The notes below the pieces were generated by a model. It was not told the origin of the DNA and made no database searches. It saw nothing but the letters and a program-made list of their open reading frames with translations. Shown in pieces: positions 1-11,903 of a stretch of DNA of 64,000 nucleotides (position 1 is the stretch's first letter; every line of letters begins with the position of its first letter). The DNA is from Diogma glabrata (Eukaryota; Arthropoda; Insecta; Diptera; Cylindrotomidae): NCBI GenBank assembly GCA_963693315.1, contig OY856186.1:459481360-459545359 (forward strand), in the 5' to 3' direction. Position numbers and translations under genes: made by a program.

Positions 1-2241
1 AGAAATCATATGGTACGTCCCATTTGTCCTGATCCATCCTATTTATCCCGAACCGATAGTTTATGACGTTACATTACTGACCAGGGCCTGTCCATTGTGT
101 CTGATCCGGTCCCTATTAATGGTAGGAAAAACCGTATTCGGCTCTGAGCTGAGCCCTTATTTAGCTAGTCGGGGTCATTATAGTATTGAAACAGCAAACT
201 TCACTTTTGTTAATCATATCTTTTTAACGCACCTAAGTTCTAAGACGGAAATACAAAGAAAGTGCATCGGAGATAATCGGATAACATCGAGTAATATAAA
301 CAGAAAATAATTTTTTGAAAAGAGCATTTAGAATTTTGTGAGGTATCTAATTTATAAAAATTAATCAAAACCAAAAAAAAGTAGGCCAATAACCTTTAAA
401 ATACTACATGAATACACGAATGCAACACACTTCTATAATCAATACAATTTCTTGCGAATTGCGAATGTGGGAGTCAACTGTCAATTTTATCCAAAACTCT
501 CTACAGCAATCGTCGTGGCACCTAAAGTATGTTGAGGGTCTCTTTGTTGATGTTTTTTTAGCTTTTCTGTATACCTGTCCCTTCATGTTCAATATGTTTG
601 TTCGTGTGCGTTGTTTTGCGTCACCATAATGCCCGTTGTTACCATTATTTACCAACCAGGCGGTTTATGGTTGGCTTTGAGGATCTAATTCACACGTCTA
701 CACACAAACCAACTGTTAATTGATTTTTAAATTATATATTCCAATAGTTTTTTATTTGTTTTTCAATGCTATAATAAGCATATATAGATTATAGAAACTA
801 AAATAAATAGTCAGATTTGTTTTTTCTGTAATGTATTTTTGTTGTTCATTCTTTTATTTGAATTTCATTCTTCATTCATTAGACGTTAACTTAAACTAGA
901 AGACACAAGTCTTATTATTTGTCTATATTAATTGAATTGGAATAAATTTTGCTGTCCTCGTATAGGTAGGTGTTGGTTTTATTGAATTTTAATTAATACA
1001 ATTTGACTGATTGATTTTCTTTATCGAATTTATTTATTTTTAATTAGTATAAGAAATTGTTTTCGAATCAAGATAATTGTCTGGTTTCAAAACATACATA
1101 TACATTGTCTATTATGCTAGAGCGTTTCTTAATTACAAATTTCTCACCGTTCAACGGAAACAGGTGTTTATATGTGGAGTCATAATAATACAACTTCCCT
1201 TGATAAACTGGTAATAAAACTAATTTTAAAAAATTTTGATTAAAATATCATACAAATAATGACCAAAAACAAGATGTTCTGACGATTTAAAGTGGGATTG
1301 GAGTTGAAAAAAATCTATTTGTATATTCAAGGAATATGTAACTTCTCAATAATGTTACCATAAATATGTGTACATTCACATTATATTAAACACCTTCCAC
1401 TTCATATTATCAAACATCTGGACCGTTTCTTCTTTTACTTAATAGGCTTATCTTAACCTAATTATTACTGTAGCTTCAAGTTCTTAATTACTGTTTCTGT
1501 TTTTGTACAATAAAATAACAGTAACAGTGAAAAGGGTCAAACTAAAAATGAACATTTATTTCATGATTATTATCCAACGGAAAAGTATTGAAAATAAACT
1601 TTAACAAAACAAATTAAAAAAAATTAAATTTTTTAAGTGTTTTTCTTCTTGCTGAGGAAAACTGGTGAAAAGATGGTTTTCTTTATTTTGACGTCCAAAT
1701 GTCGAAAAATAATTGAAATGTTTCAGCGTTTGTAATTTAAACAAAAATTAGTATGTAAGGTAAGGAAGTCATTAAAAATTAGAATGTTTAAAGATTGTAT
1801 GTACACTGTACAGACCGAAAGACTTTAGTGTACATTATGGTTAAATCCATTGTTTATTTAGATATTATTAATAATTCAAACTTATATCTTATAGTATTTT
1901 TCATATTTTCTTAAATGATATATCGTATTAAATTAATTTGCTCTTTCTTGTTTCCATTTTTGTAAAAAATAAACTAACAGAGAATCAATCTTACCCAACA
2001 ACCTTTTATTGCGAATCTAGACAAAAAATAATTTGTATCTTGTGTGCACCAGCTAAATAGCCGACGATCGCAAGAATTGGTAGTAAATAGCTTTTGTAAA
2101 TTTTTGTCAAATATTTTTGATATTATTAGACTTTTTGTTTAACGCAATATGCACTGCATATTTAGACTTAAACTCAACGGTATTGTTTTTTAGTATAAGA
2201 CAAAACGCTAAATAGATTTAATGTTAATAGGTATATAATAT
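1..2241. other. AT-rich flank, nothing recognised
   Basis: No gene or repeat could be assigned. Two short antisense reading frames overlap at about 404-655. The minus-strand one (83 codons) has a few Cys/His residues (FRCHDDCC) but no recognisable domain, and neither looks convincingly coding. Confidence 0.4.
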
Positions 2242-2262
2242 AACAATATTTCTCTTATTGCC

Positions 2263-3090
2263 GTGCATGCACCTACTGAAGCTAAGACCGTCGACGAGAA
2301 GGATAATTTCTACATAGCGCTGGAAGAGGTTATGAAACAAACACCAACACGCGACTTCACTATGGTTCTTGTTGACTTTAATGGGCAGGTTGGAAGAGAT
2401 ATCTCTTACGGAAATGTGGTGGGCCCCAACAGTCTGCATTTGAATTCGAATGATAATGGTGAGAGAATGACTGAGTTTGCATTATCAAATAATTTGAGAA
2501 TTGCCAGTACTTTCTTTCCGCACCGATCGATTCATAAGCAGACATGGGTCTCACCGAATGGAAACACTCGAAATCAAATTGATCACGTGCTAGTTACAGC
2601 ACGTTTCTTTTCGAGTGTTCTGGATGTGCGATCCTTTAGAGGTGCATACATTGGAAGTGACCACTTTCTTGTATGTGCCAAAATAAGGTTCCACTTCCCA
2701 AACCCAAGCATTCCGAAATTCAATCAACGGAAACGATTTAACATCTCATCACTAAAGAATGCAGAAACAGAAAAGAAATATCAAAACCATATTGCCGAAA
2801 CATTAGAGAAATCAGAAATCATTAATGGAGACGTCGATAAGTCATGGTATTTGCTCAAAGATGCTGTTTTAAGCGCTGCTGAGGGAATACTTGGACGACC
2901 ACAAAACCACTCCCAGAAGCCATGGATGGATCAAGCATGTCTTGACGCTATTCAATACAAAAGAGATTGCTATCTGAAATGTCTGCAAGGACGCAACACC
3001 AGGTCCACGAAGGAGAACTATAAACTGGCAAAACAAGCCGTTACAAAGTTATGTAGACGAACGAAGAGAATGGTGGAAGAGAAAGTGTGA
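2263..3090 (+). pseudogene. LINE endonuclease domain (truncated) and linker
   Basis: This is the apurinic-like (exonuclease III-type) endonuclease half of the LINE polyprotein, which nicks target DNA. Visible motifs are HAPTE near the start, VDFNGQVG (residues about 38-45), a QIDHVLV segment and the catalytic-type GSDHFLV near residues 130-136. The N-terminal catalytic Asn and Glu blocks are missing because the copy is 5'-truncated. The ATG at 2263 is an internal methionine, not the native start. The frame ends at 3088-3090 only because of a frameshift near 3065: the next frame carries on with an REWW-like motif typical of this linker. The coding character is otherwise intact. Confidence 0.85.
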
Positions 3091-4861
3091 GGAGATTGAA
3101 AGCTTCAATAAGGAACATCAATCGCGTAACTTCTTTCAACAGGTTAAAACCTTAAAGAAGGGCCCTCAAACTAGATCGACTGCTATTCAAAACGAAGATG
3201 GGGAGCTACAAGTAGACCTTAATAATATTTTAGATACTTGGGCCGCTTATTTTGAGAATCTTCTCTACTTAAGTGACCAGCAACAAGTCGGGCGACGAGC
3301 AAAGCTTATTCGTGCGTCAAAGGTACATGTAGACGAACCCACCAAAGAGGAATTCGATGCGGCGCTGTCAAAATTAAAATGCAATAAAGCACCTGGTATC
3401 GACGATATAACATCCGAAATGATTGTACATGGTGGTGAAACTCTATCCTTAAGATTGTTTGAACTTGTTCAAATGATATGGAGGACTGAAGCCATGCCAC
3501 AGGACTGGAACACAGCTATGCTGATACCAATCCAAAAAAAAGGTAATCGCCTACAATGTGCAAACTACAGAGGAATCGCTCTACTCTGCACAGCATATAA
3601 GATCTTTTCTTACATTTTGCTATCCAAAATCAATCCTTTTGCTGAACAACTGTTTGGAGAATATCAGTGTGGCTTCCGGCGGGGCCGAGGTATCACCGAT
3701 GCACTTTTCTCGATAAGGATGATTTTGGAAAAGTGCCGAGAGTTCAACATACCAGTGCACCAACTCTTCATTGATTTCAGACAGGCCTACGACTCTCTCG
3801 AACGAGAGACTCTATGGTCTGCCTTGGTGTCAATGGGAATTCCTGGTAAACTGGTATCACTATGCAAAATGACAGTACAAAACTCTCAATGCTGTGTACG
3901 AGTAGAGAACGAAATATCAAGGTTTTTTAAAGTCGACTCCGGATTAAGACAAGGTGATGCTATCTCTCCTATACTTTTTAATTTAGCCTTCGAATATGTG
4001 TGCCGTCAAAAGAAACTGCCGACTAACAACAATATCTTGTCAATAAACTCAGTACAGATGATTGCATACGCTGATGATGTTGTCATCCTCGGCCGAAGTG
4101 AAGCTGTTATGAGTGAGACTTTTAAGTCGCTTGAGAGTGGAGCTAGAAAAATTGGTCTTCAAATTAACTACAATAAAACTAAACATATGAATGTTTCAAG
4201 AGAGTCTGGGAAGAAAGATTTGATGTGCGGCGATGAACGAATTGAGGGAGTTGAATCTTTTAAATATTTGGGATCAATGCTTGACTCAAACTACAGCATA
4301 CTTACAGATATAAAAGCTCGAATCGCTGCAGGTAATCGAACTTTCTACTCAATCAAACCTCTCCTTGGATCTCCGTATGTATCAACTAACACCAAGCTCA
4401 AGTTATACAAGACATTGATTAGACCGGTTGTGATGTATGGGTCACAAACGTGGACCCTTACACAAAATGACGAATCGCATTTATCTGTATTTGAGCGTAA
4501 GATCCTACGCTACATTTTTGGTCCACTTAAGACAGACGATGGAGAGTATAGAACCCGATATAACTTTGAGATCAGAGACCTTCTTGAGGGTCCTGATATA
4601 ATAGGTTGTATCCGTTCTAATAGGATTGCTTGGTTTGGGCATGTTCTACGAGCCGATTCACAGTCTGGAATGATTAGAAAAATGTACGTTAGTACCCCAG
4701 GGAGTGGGCGACCGCGAGGTAGACCACGACTACAATGGGAGACTGACGTAATAAACGACCTTAAACAAATCGGCTGCCATGGTAATTATGTCGCTGTTGC
4801 GAATGACCGTGGTGAATATTCGAAGATGATTAGCCTGGCAACGCTCCTACATGGAGCATGA
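3065..4861 (+). pseudogene. LINE reverse transcriptase domain
   Basis: This continues the same LINE polyprotein after a single frameshift around 3065. It makes cDNA from the element's RNA at the nicked target. From the ATG at 3419 there are 480 open codons: NYRGIALL, QCGFRRGRG, the IDFRQAYDSLERETLW block (first catalytic Asp), GLRQGDAISP, and the catalytic IAYADDVV with Tyr-Ala-Asp-Asp at residues 217-220. A KYLGS thumb motif and a C-terminal region rich in GRPRGRPR follow. No internal stop was seen in this frame, so one frameshift plus 5' truncation is the main damage. The stop is about 8 bases before the poly(A) tract, an extremely short 3' UTR. Confidence 0.88.
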
Positions 4862-4866
4862 ACGCC

Positions 4867-4911
<45 letters not shown>

Positions 4912-5124
4912 TATTGGTATATTCTAAATCAAAGTCGTCTAACCCGCGATCTGCAATTATTTTACTATGGTCCGCTTCGCCATCCGCTTCCATATTGTTT
5001 TCTAAACGGAAGAAGTGATTTCTAAACAAAACCATCACTAAAAAAAATTCTATGAACATCTTATTCCATTTTATTATTAAGTAAAAAGGTCAAGAAAATT
5101 TTTGTATTTTTTACATTCCATTAC

Positions 5125-5487
5125 TTGAATTCACAGATATATTTGCAAGTCTATTTTATTTCTGTCTTTAAGCTTTTGAAAATTCTATTATATAAAAATA
5201 CCTGGACGCTGACGAACATGTTTAGTTTTGTAATTGTAGCAACCAAATTAAACAAAAGAGTAATCGTTAATTGCATTATATATGTATCTCATGGATCAAG
5301 TGAAAGCACTGATGCTACTGATACTGTCCAATTTGCCATATTTGTTCCAGGAATTGACATGGACTTTAACATGACAGAGGAATTGGTCTCCCTTGTCTTA
5401 CTAAAAGATACAACTATGTCTGTTGAATTATTTGAAGCAGTGAAAACAAAAAACAACATTAATATCATATTCCTTGACGATCCATAA
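5125..5487 (+). pseudogene. hAT transposase fragment 1 (N-proximal catalytic region)
   Basis: The second half of this 120-codon frame carries SSESTDATDTVQFAIFV followed by GIDMDFNMTEEL, which matches the conserved ESTD-containing core of hAT transposases (the Asp of ESTD lies in the first catalytic block). The first ~55 codons look degenerate. The frame ends just before the left terminus of the TIR element at 5493, so the stop is near the insertion point. It is a broken gene, not a functional protein. Confidence 0.7.
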
Positions 5488-5618
5488 CCTCTGGGGCCCT
5501 ATTCTTGAACCATTACGAAAATGTTCGGTACCGAGTTAATGTAAAAGTATTACGAAAATTTTTAAATGGTATTCTTGAAAACATATTACGAAAATTTTCG
5601 CAATGAAATGTTATAGAG

Positions 5619-6163
5619 TAAGAGCCCGCAACGGCCAGACCTTCGTTATTTTATAAAAGCTGAAAGTTTCTCTGCGCATACCCCCTACTCAGGTAGCAAC
5701 GATAAGCGACATATGAAATTTGGATCATAGTGGCTTTGGCAGGGAGCAGGTTCCAAAGGGGCCTCCAAAGTTTCATGAAAGTATAAAAGCAATTTTATTA
5801 TATATTCTTCGGGAGAGTATTAGAAGTCACGTCACCCAATCCAAGACACTTACTATCGTGGAAACCCCCTGCCAGACACCCTTAAACTTTAAAGTTCAAG
5901 GGTGTCTGGCAGGGGGTTTCCACGATAGTAACTGTCTGGCAATGGGTGAGGTGACTTCTAATACTATCCCGAAGAATATATAAAAAAATTAGCTCTTATA
6001 CTTTCACGAAACTTTGGAGGCCCCTTTGGAACCTGCTCCCTGCCAAAGCCACTATGATTCAAACTTCATATGTCGCTAATCGTTCCTACATGAGTAGGGG
6101 TTATGTGCAGAGAAACTTTCAGCTTTTATAAAATAACGAAGGTCTGTCCGTCACGGGCTCTTA
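5619..6163. repeat. Long fold-back palindrome, arms about 265 bp
   Basis: The left arm begins TAAGAGCCCG and the right arm ends CGGGCTCTTA. The arms are close reverse complements through the whole length, with the centre near 5890 (AAACTTTAAAGTT). Blocks such as GGCAGGGAGCAGGTTCC, ACCCCCTGCCAGACACCC and TTCGTTATTTTATAAAAGC recur inverted. A transcript through it would fold into one very long hairpin. No protein is predicted; the short open frame at 5720-5983 is a by-product of the palindrome. Confidence 0.85.
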
Positions 6164-6638
6164 GTCTATTACTAAAATTTTGGTAATAGTTTTTGCGTTT
6201 CTTATTTCACTTTCGTAATAAAATTTACATGAAACAATTTTCAATTTTAAATTTTTCATGAGTAAGAATGAGATAGATATAATAATTTAAACTGTTAAAC
6301 TGACAAAATTGTGAATGCATACTTTTTTTTGTATAAACGTAAAATAACTTGGTAGACTTAATACGTCGTGCTAAAAATAAATATAATAAATTATAATGAA
6401 TAATATAATTCGGCGAGAAAGCCATATAACCCATGGCCAAAAAGAAATGCTGGTCGATTTTTTATAAACCCATCGAAAATTAAATAGTGGCCAGCTTGAT
6501 AGTCAATTTACTTTTAAAGACGCGACAAACCTATAGAGAAAAATCACCGAATAATTAAACTTGTACCAGGCACGTTTAAGGACTTGATAGGCTGGAGAAA
6601 GGTAAACATAAACTTTTTATTTTTATCACAAATATTTA

Positions 6639-7158
6639 TAGTCCCTGAGACCACGCCGATTTCATGTGATGATTACCACATATTTTATACTTTGTGAGGC
6701 GACTTTCCTTGACGAGCCCGAAAATTTTTGTTCTGCAATTTTTCTCGATTCGGCCGCATTTTCGTTCGGCAAGCAAATTTGCTACCACATTTTTTTTTTA
6801 ACTAAGGGTGGTGGAAATTTGTTTTAGATCACCAGGGTAAGCTTGTGCGACAAATATGTGTCTGCTATTGTCGAGTCCGACAGTTGATATTTTGGTGTAT
6901 TTGGGTTGTCGGAATCGAAAATACCAGACAAATTTTTGTCACATAAGCTTACCCTAGTGTTCTCCAACCTTCATTGTTAAAAAAAAAAAACAAAAATTAC
7001 AAGTTCCTGCTGGGCAATCGGCATTCTTCGGAGCTTTCCGAAAGAAAAAGCGGTCGAATCGAGGAAAATTGCAGAACAAAAGTTTTCTGGACAGGCGCCT
7101 CACGAAGTATAAAATATGTGGTAATCATCACATGAAATCAGCGTGGCCCCAGGGACTA
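6639..7158. mobile_element. Harbinger-like MITE with long inverted arms, TTA duplication
   Basis: The termini are TAGTCCCTGAG (6639) and its inverted counterpart ending CAGGGACTA (7158). Inverted similarity extends about 140 bp inward (TTTCATGTGATGATTACCAC, then TTCTGCAATTTTTCTCGATT). It is flanked by TTA at 6636-6638 and 7159-7161, the 3-bp duplication typical of PIF/Harbinger insertions, although a TA duplication (mariner type) can also be read. A second inverted pair with GGTAAGCTT lies in the centre (about 6830-6960). No coding sequence was seen. Confidence 0.7.
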
Positions 7159-7650
7159 TTACTAACATTATATCAAATAATTTTATTGTTTAAAATATAA
7201 TGCCAAACGAAACTAATAACCACATTATTTTAGGCTTGGTATGATATAAAAACTGCTGCTAAAAGCAAAAGCTCCCATAAGAAATTACCAGGGTGGAACG
7301 GGTGGGTGGAGCCCAACGTCTAAAATAACCGCGAAATAAACCCATTAGAGCAGCGAGTTTTAGCATTGGTCGGCCCTACATCCTTGACAAAAAAAAATTA
7401 AAACACCTTGGAGACCAACCTATTATGATTTTGATATTTTAATTGTTTTAAAATATAAATTAAATATATAATTTTTAAAATGTTTTATTTTGATTATTTT
7501 ATATAAATTTTTTTTTAAACTTGCATCCATGTTTCTTTAATATATCAAATAGTTTGAAATATTTAATCACCTCATTACGAAATGTCATTATTTTTTATTC
7601 ACCACTTTTCTATTTTCGTAATGGTTCAAGAATAGGACCCCTGATTATGG

Positions 7651-7989
7651 TTGGAAGCTATGGTTCAAAATCAGACAGCCTTAAATTTAGCAGAAGGTAA
7701 TGCAATATCTGTTGGCAATACACGTGCGAGGGCCTTAAAAATGGATAATATCATGAATGTTTTTAAGACCATAAATTTTATATGGCCACGAGGGCTAAAT
7801 CATCGCCAGTTTCAAGAGCTTATAAAAAATGTGGATGCAAGTTATGCAAATGTTACTTACTTTACTACAGTAAGGTGGATAAGCCGCGGCAAAATGTTGA
7901 AGAAATTTTATGATTTTAGAAGTGAAATAAAATGCTTTTTGGAATCAAAGGAGAAGGAAATACATATTGGAAGATCAAAGCATTTTTAG
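7651..7989 (+). pseudogene. hAT transposase fragment 2
   Basis: This 112-codon frame resumes the hAT transposase immediately downstream of the TIR element. It contains RGLNHRQFQELI and VRWISRGKMLKKFYDFRSEI, the characteristic RGLNHRQF and RW-S-GK-L-RF segments of GTF2IRD2/ZBED-like hAT transposases. The block that usually carries HC-IHQ between the two fragments is missing or scrambled (about 7680-7740), so there is an internal deletion in addition to the insertion. The frame ends at 7989 before the next MITE. Confidence 0.75.
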
Positions 7990-8020
7990 TATAGTATCAC
8001 TAGCAGCTTGAATAATTTAA

Positions 8021-8230
8021 ATACTGTCGGCTACAAAGTATTTACGTGTAACTATACATTTTAGAAAAATGGAAAGGAAGCTCACAAAATTATTTATTGC
8101 TATTCTAAGTTAAATTGATAAAAACATTTTATTTTCAAGCTTGTTTAGAATCACAATATATCGTTTTTTGCGCTTCCTCTCAATTTTTCCAAAATGTAGT
8201 TATACGTAAGCGCTTTGGAGTCGTCGATAT
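8021..8230. mobile_element. Short MITE in the hAT remnant
   Basis: Inverted arms of about 58 bp, 8021-8079 and 8170-8230, share the blocks TTTACGTGTAACTA and AAAAATGGAAAGGAAGC (inverted as GCTTCCTCTCAATTTTT and TAGTTATACGTAAGCG). It sits between hAT fragments 2 and 3. The arms differ at about one base in six, so it is an old copy. No target duplication was identified. Confidence 0.6.
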
Positions 8231-8730
8231 ACGATTTGAAGGCAAAAGCAGATCATAAGGTATATGTTTCCAACAGCAGCATTTTGAAATGTAACATTGA
8301 AAAATATGCGGATTTAGTTACCGTTATCTTACAGGAGTCTGAAAAGAGATTTTGAAGATTTTCGTAAAAATCAATCGCCATTATTAATATTTGCTACGCC
8401 ATTTTCTGTTGATAAATATTGAATATTCTACTTTCCAACTTGCAAATGGTGTGTATAGAAGTGTAATCAAATATACAGCTTAAAGAAAAAAAATCCAGAC
8501 CGAATCTTTGTTAGATGTTTACAAATTGTATGTTCCTAAAAATAAACACCAGGTGCTGCTAGACCATGCTTTGTTTACGGCATCACATTTTGGAAGTACT
8601 TATATTTTTGGCGTATGAAGCTTTCACAACGGAAACTAAGAATCTAGAAAATACTCTTTGTTAAGCTATACTACAAATGTGGATATAGATGCACTGGTTT
8701 CTAAAACTCAAGTTCAATGTTCGCATTAAC
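8231..8730 (+). pseudogene. hAT transposase fragment 3 (C-terminal dimerisation region)
   Basis: This is a degenerate C-terminal part of the same transposase. It reads discontinuously as a PLLIFATPFSVD-like block, then LDVYKLYVPKN, then a FGSTYIF block equivalent to the conserved hAT C-terminal dimerisation motif, and a final NVDIDALVSKTQVQC ending at a stop near 8730. Several frameshifts and at least one internal stop are present. It supports reading the whole 5125-8925 interval as one dead element. Confidence 0.6.
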
Positions 8731-8925
8731 AAAATGCGAACATTTCTGTAGTATTTCCATATAATAAATATTATAGAATATAATTAGTTGAACCATTAAA
8801 TGTAGTTTTATTAGTCAAAATGATTGTAATAGTAGATTACAATGAAATGAATGTATGTGACCCTTGGCAGATTTTTGTTTTGATATGCGGCCCAAAAATA
8901 CTAAAAGGTTGGATACCTATGTTCT

Positions 8926-11903
8926 AAAGTAACCTTGACGTTTTTTATATTATATTTTAGACAGCCTAGCAAAACAAGGCACATATTCTAATATGATCTA
9001 AAATTGAAGAACAAAAACTAATTCTAGCGTCGTTCCGTCACTACTTGAAGGTCTTGGTCAATACTTCTTCAATGTTTTAATAAGTTTTAATAATTCATAC
9101 CAGTTTTAATCAAATTTTCCCTTCCAAAATTTCTTTTGATTTCGAAGTCAATTATTCTGTTTTATAAATCTTTTCACTCACAATCGTAATGTAAATTTGG
9201 TTCCGGTACAATATTTTCTAAAACCACAACCTATCCTACATTTGAAATAACCAGAACAAAAACATAATAATAAGCCTTTCAATTAACATAAACTGGTTGA
9301 AAATAAAACGAATTTCCTGAAATCAAAATTAAATTTTCCTATTTAAACCCTTTTGGAAAATGAATGTATAAATTTCTGAAAAAAAACAGATTCTTTTTCA
9401 CAAATAAACTTAAACAACAATACAAAAGCAAATTTTAATTTCTACGAAACAAAACAGAATACAGTGTTTTTAGTTACGACTTACGTTGTTATGAAAGCGT
9501 CGCGACGGATGTTTGATATCACGCCTGAGTGATTTGTTATTTCATTGTCGACTTGAAGGGGTTTTAATATTACCATTTTAAATGTTTATTTTACTGTACA
9601 AGTATGTATGTATATAAATATTTTCTTCGCAATTGTTTTTTCTTTCAATAAAAAACTGAAAACTAAAAGATTTCGTAAATTTTAAGAAAATGAAAGTTTT
9701 TCCATTTACATTTTTTTTTCAAAACGAAATCGTTTATCTATCAATCTATCTATAACAATAAAACAAAGTGTTTGTCGATCTATGTGTGTATTCCAAAGAA
9801 ATCTGGAGCACATAGGAGTCTGAAATTATGTCTAAATGAAATCTAAAACACCTCCGAGCCGGAATTTTAAAATTTTAATTATTTTTTTTTAAGGCGTTGC
9901 CTAAAGGTTGATTATATTTTCATTTAGCTTTTTGTTCATATTTCGGTTTTTTTCGCTAATCAGAATTATCATTAAAATGAAAAATTAAAGTATTATGTGA
10001 CAAACAAATACATGTATATTAAAATTATGTACATTGAAGTCCAACACATTATGTTGCAATAAATATTTCTAATTTACAACAAATATGTTCTTGGTTTAGT
10101 AATCAATACGATACAAATAGGCGTTGCTTAGGTATAATTAAACTCAAATCTCGAATCTACTTGTATTATCAGAACTGCCATCACATGTTCTGAACATTGA
10201 CAATTTGCGTTTTTTCCTCTTCTTAGAAACATTGATGCCCCAAGTCTTTAAAATGGAACTTTAATGCCGAAGAAAAAGATTATGAGCAATAATATCAAAG
10301 CTACAGATTTAAAGTGTTTTACTATATGCCACTCCCTTACTTTAAAACACAAACAAAGTACATGCATTATGTAGGTTATTGCAAGGAATCGATCAAATAT
10401 ATGCAAAAAGGTAAACAAATGATGTGATTTGACTGTTTTTAGAACAGTATATAACTCTGGATTTATAATAGAAATAAGTCTTATCTTATTATTATTTATA
10501 TATCAGACTAGAAATTAATAAATCGACAAAAACCATAAAAAGTAAATATTCCCTGAAAATGCTGACATTCTTAGACCGGCTATTTGATGAATCTCAAATA
10601 TCAGATCTATATGCATGTTTTGGTCTGCTGTTTTAAGTTTTCTTTCAGTGTCATATTCGACTTTACTACTAAAATAACACAAAGCGCATGCATCGATGTA
10701 GTGTTGCAAACAATTGATAAAATATATTTGCAAATGCAAATTGCAATATGACCGTATTTGAGAAAATAATCTGTATTGACAAATGAAATTACTCAACATG
10801 TTAAACAAGTAGCAATTAACCAATGTGACTATTTTGTATAGTGAATATGAGGTTTCAAAGTAAAGCATTCGCAATTGTGACGCTCAATAGACGAATGTTT
10901 TAGAGTTCACCTAATTGTTCATGACACATATTAAGTAAACTATCCCGAAACATCGCATTATTTAAATTAAATATTTAAAATGAACTCTTTTTTTAACTGT
11001 CATCTTTTGGTATCTATTTATAAATGTGTTTTAATTTTAACATACATTTAATATTTAAATTTATTTAGCTATAGAAACCTTTACCTACTCTTGCTGACTG
11101 CCAAATGATACAAATATTACAATTTTTTCAGCATTTTTATAAGACTAATAAAATAATTTAAATTAAGTGACAATAAAAAAAATTTATAACAGCATTTACT
11201 CCAACAAGAAACAGTTTCTAACCGGTTATTTGGAAAGCGGCCGTGCGGGCACCTTCTAGTAGAAAATAATTTACATATTAGCCTCCTCTCGATGATGTTT
11301 GTAATTTTTAATTTTTAGACTTATTCTCATATTGAAAGTTACTATTCTCAATTTCAAAATAAAATGGTATAATTTGTCACTCAATCTTATACAGAAAAAC
11401 ATTTTTTGTAACACATGCGTACAAAATATTCAATTTTGTACTAGAATAGAATACAAGAAAAAACTACTTTTCGCCACATATGACTACAAAATATTTTGTG
11501 CACGGGCTAGCACGCCGCCTGCATGTGAGATTTGTAGTTAAATCTATCCATATATCTATCTATATATAATATTTTTATAGCACTAAAATATCAAAATAAT
11601 AATTTAAATAACTTACCATATAGTAAAAACAACTTAAACACATTGCATCATTCGAATTGCAAGAAAAAACAATTTATTTAGGTCTTTAAAGTTTATTATT
11701 TTGACAGCTTAGTTGTGTTGCTTTAGTTGGATTCTTGTGTTTATATTTTTGAACTCGAATAATTTACAAATATTACAACAAAGATGGCGCACTTTAATTA
11801 TTTAAAAAGCTTAAATTTGTTTATAACTTTGTTAAATAAATGATTAAATGAACAATAAAATAAATATTTATGAATTTTACTCACTTGTTTCAAAAAATAG
11901 TGT
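8926..11903. other. AT-rich intronic or intergenic DNA, nothing recognised
   Basis: About 3 kb without a supported gene or repeat. The 119-codon minus-strand frame at 10515-10874 has no recognisable motif and low coding character. Simple A/T tracts and short TATC/TCTA runs (about 9738-9750, 11546-11560) occur. Confidence 0.4.

Larger units (their letters stand above)
2242..4908 (+). mobile_element. RTE-like non-LTR retrotransposon, 5'-truncated
   Basis: This is a LINE copy that begins inside the endonuclease domain (the reading is open from about 2242) and ends in a nearly pure A tract of about 39 bases (4870-4908) just after the reverse-transcriptase stop. The 5' truncation plus poly(A) tail is the usual product of target-primed reverse transcription. 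The 7-bp string GGTATAT lies just upstream of the left junction (2230-2236) and again just after the A tract (4916-4922), a weak target-site duplication candidate. Clade assignment rests on the APTE, DFN, SDH and YADD motif contexts and is tentative. The long, uninterrupted tail suggests a fairly recent insertion. Confidence 0.85.
5493..7641. mobile_element. 2.15-kb non-autonomous TIR element inserted in the hAT gene
   Basis: The ends are inverted copies of about 30 bp: left 5493-5522 begins GGGGCCCTATTCTTGAACCA, and right 7612-7641 is its near-exact reverse complement with one C/T difference near the tip. The interior has no coding sequence but holds two large fold-backs (5619-6163 and 6639-7158). 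No clear target-site duplication was found, so the superfamily is unknown. The insertion splits the conserved region of the hAT transposase. A related orphan end occurs at 20479-20500. Confidence 0.75.
5125..8925 (+). mobile_element. Decayed hAT transposon (GTF2IRD2/ZBED-like), split by insertions
   Basis: Three separated coding blocks (5125-5487, 7651-7989, about 8231-8730) run in order along a hAT transposase of the GTF2IRD2/ZBED-like group. The downstream end (about 8860-8925) reads, on the minus strand, as a hAT-type end with CATAGGTATCCAACCTTTT followed by a GGGCCGCATATC-type subterminal region. A 2.15-kb TIR element separates blocks 1 and 2, and a roughly 210-bp MITE separates blocks 2 and 3. 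The 5' end of the hAT was not found. Stops and frameshifts in the last block show it is dead. Confidence 0.7.

Noticed and set aside
404..655. Overlapping sense and antisense short frames with a few Cys/His residues (possible FLYWCH-like finger)
   Set aside because: The spacing and the conserved aromatic residues of a FLYWCH finger are not present, and there is no supporting context.
4920..5059. Minus-strand acidic frame (NMEADGEADHSK...) next to the LINE poly(A)
   Set aside because: Coding-like composition, but too short, with no partner sequence on the far side of the LINE that continues it in frame.
5720..5983. 87-codon frame
   Set aside because: Lies across the centre of a perfect fold-back, so it reads the same DNA twice; no homology was recognised.
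10515..10874. 119-codon minus-strand frame
   Set aside because: Low-complexity composition, no domain, no splice or promoter context.
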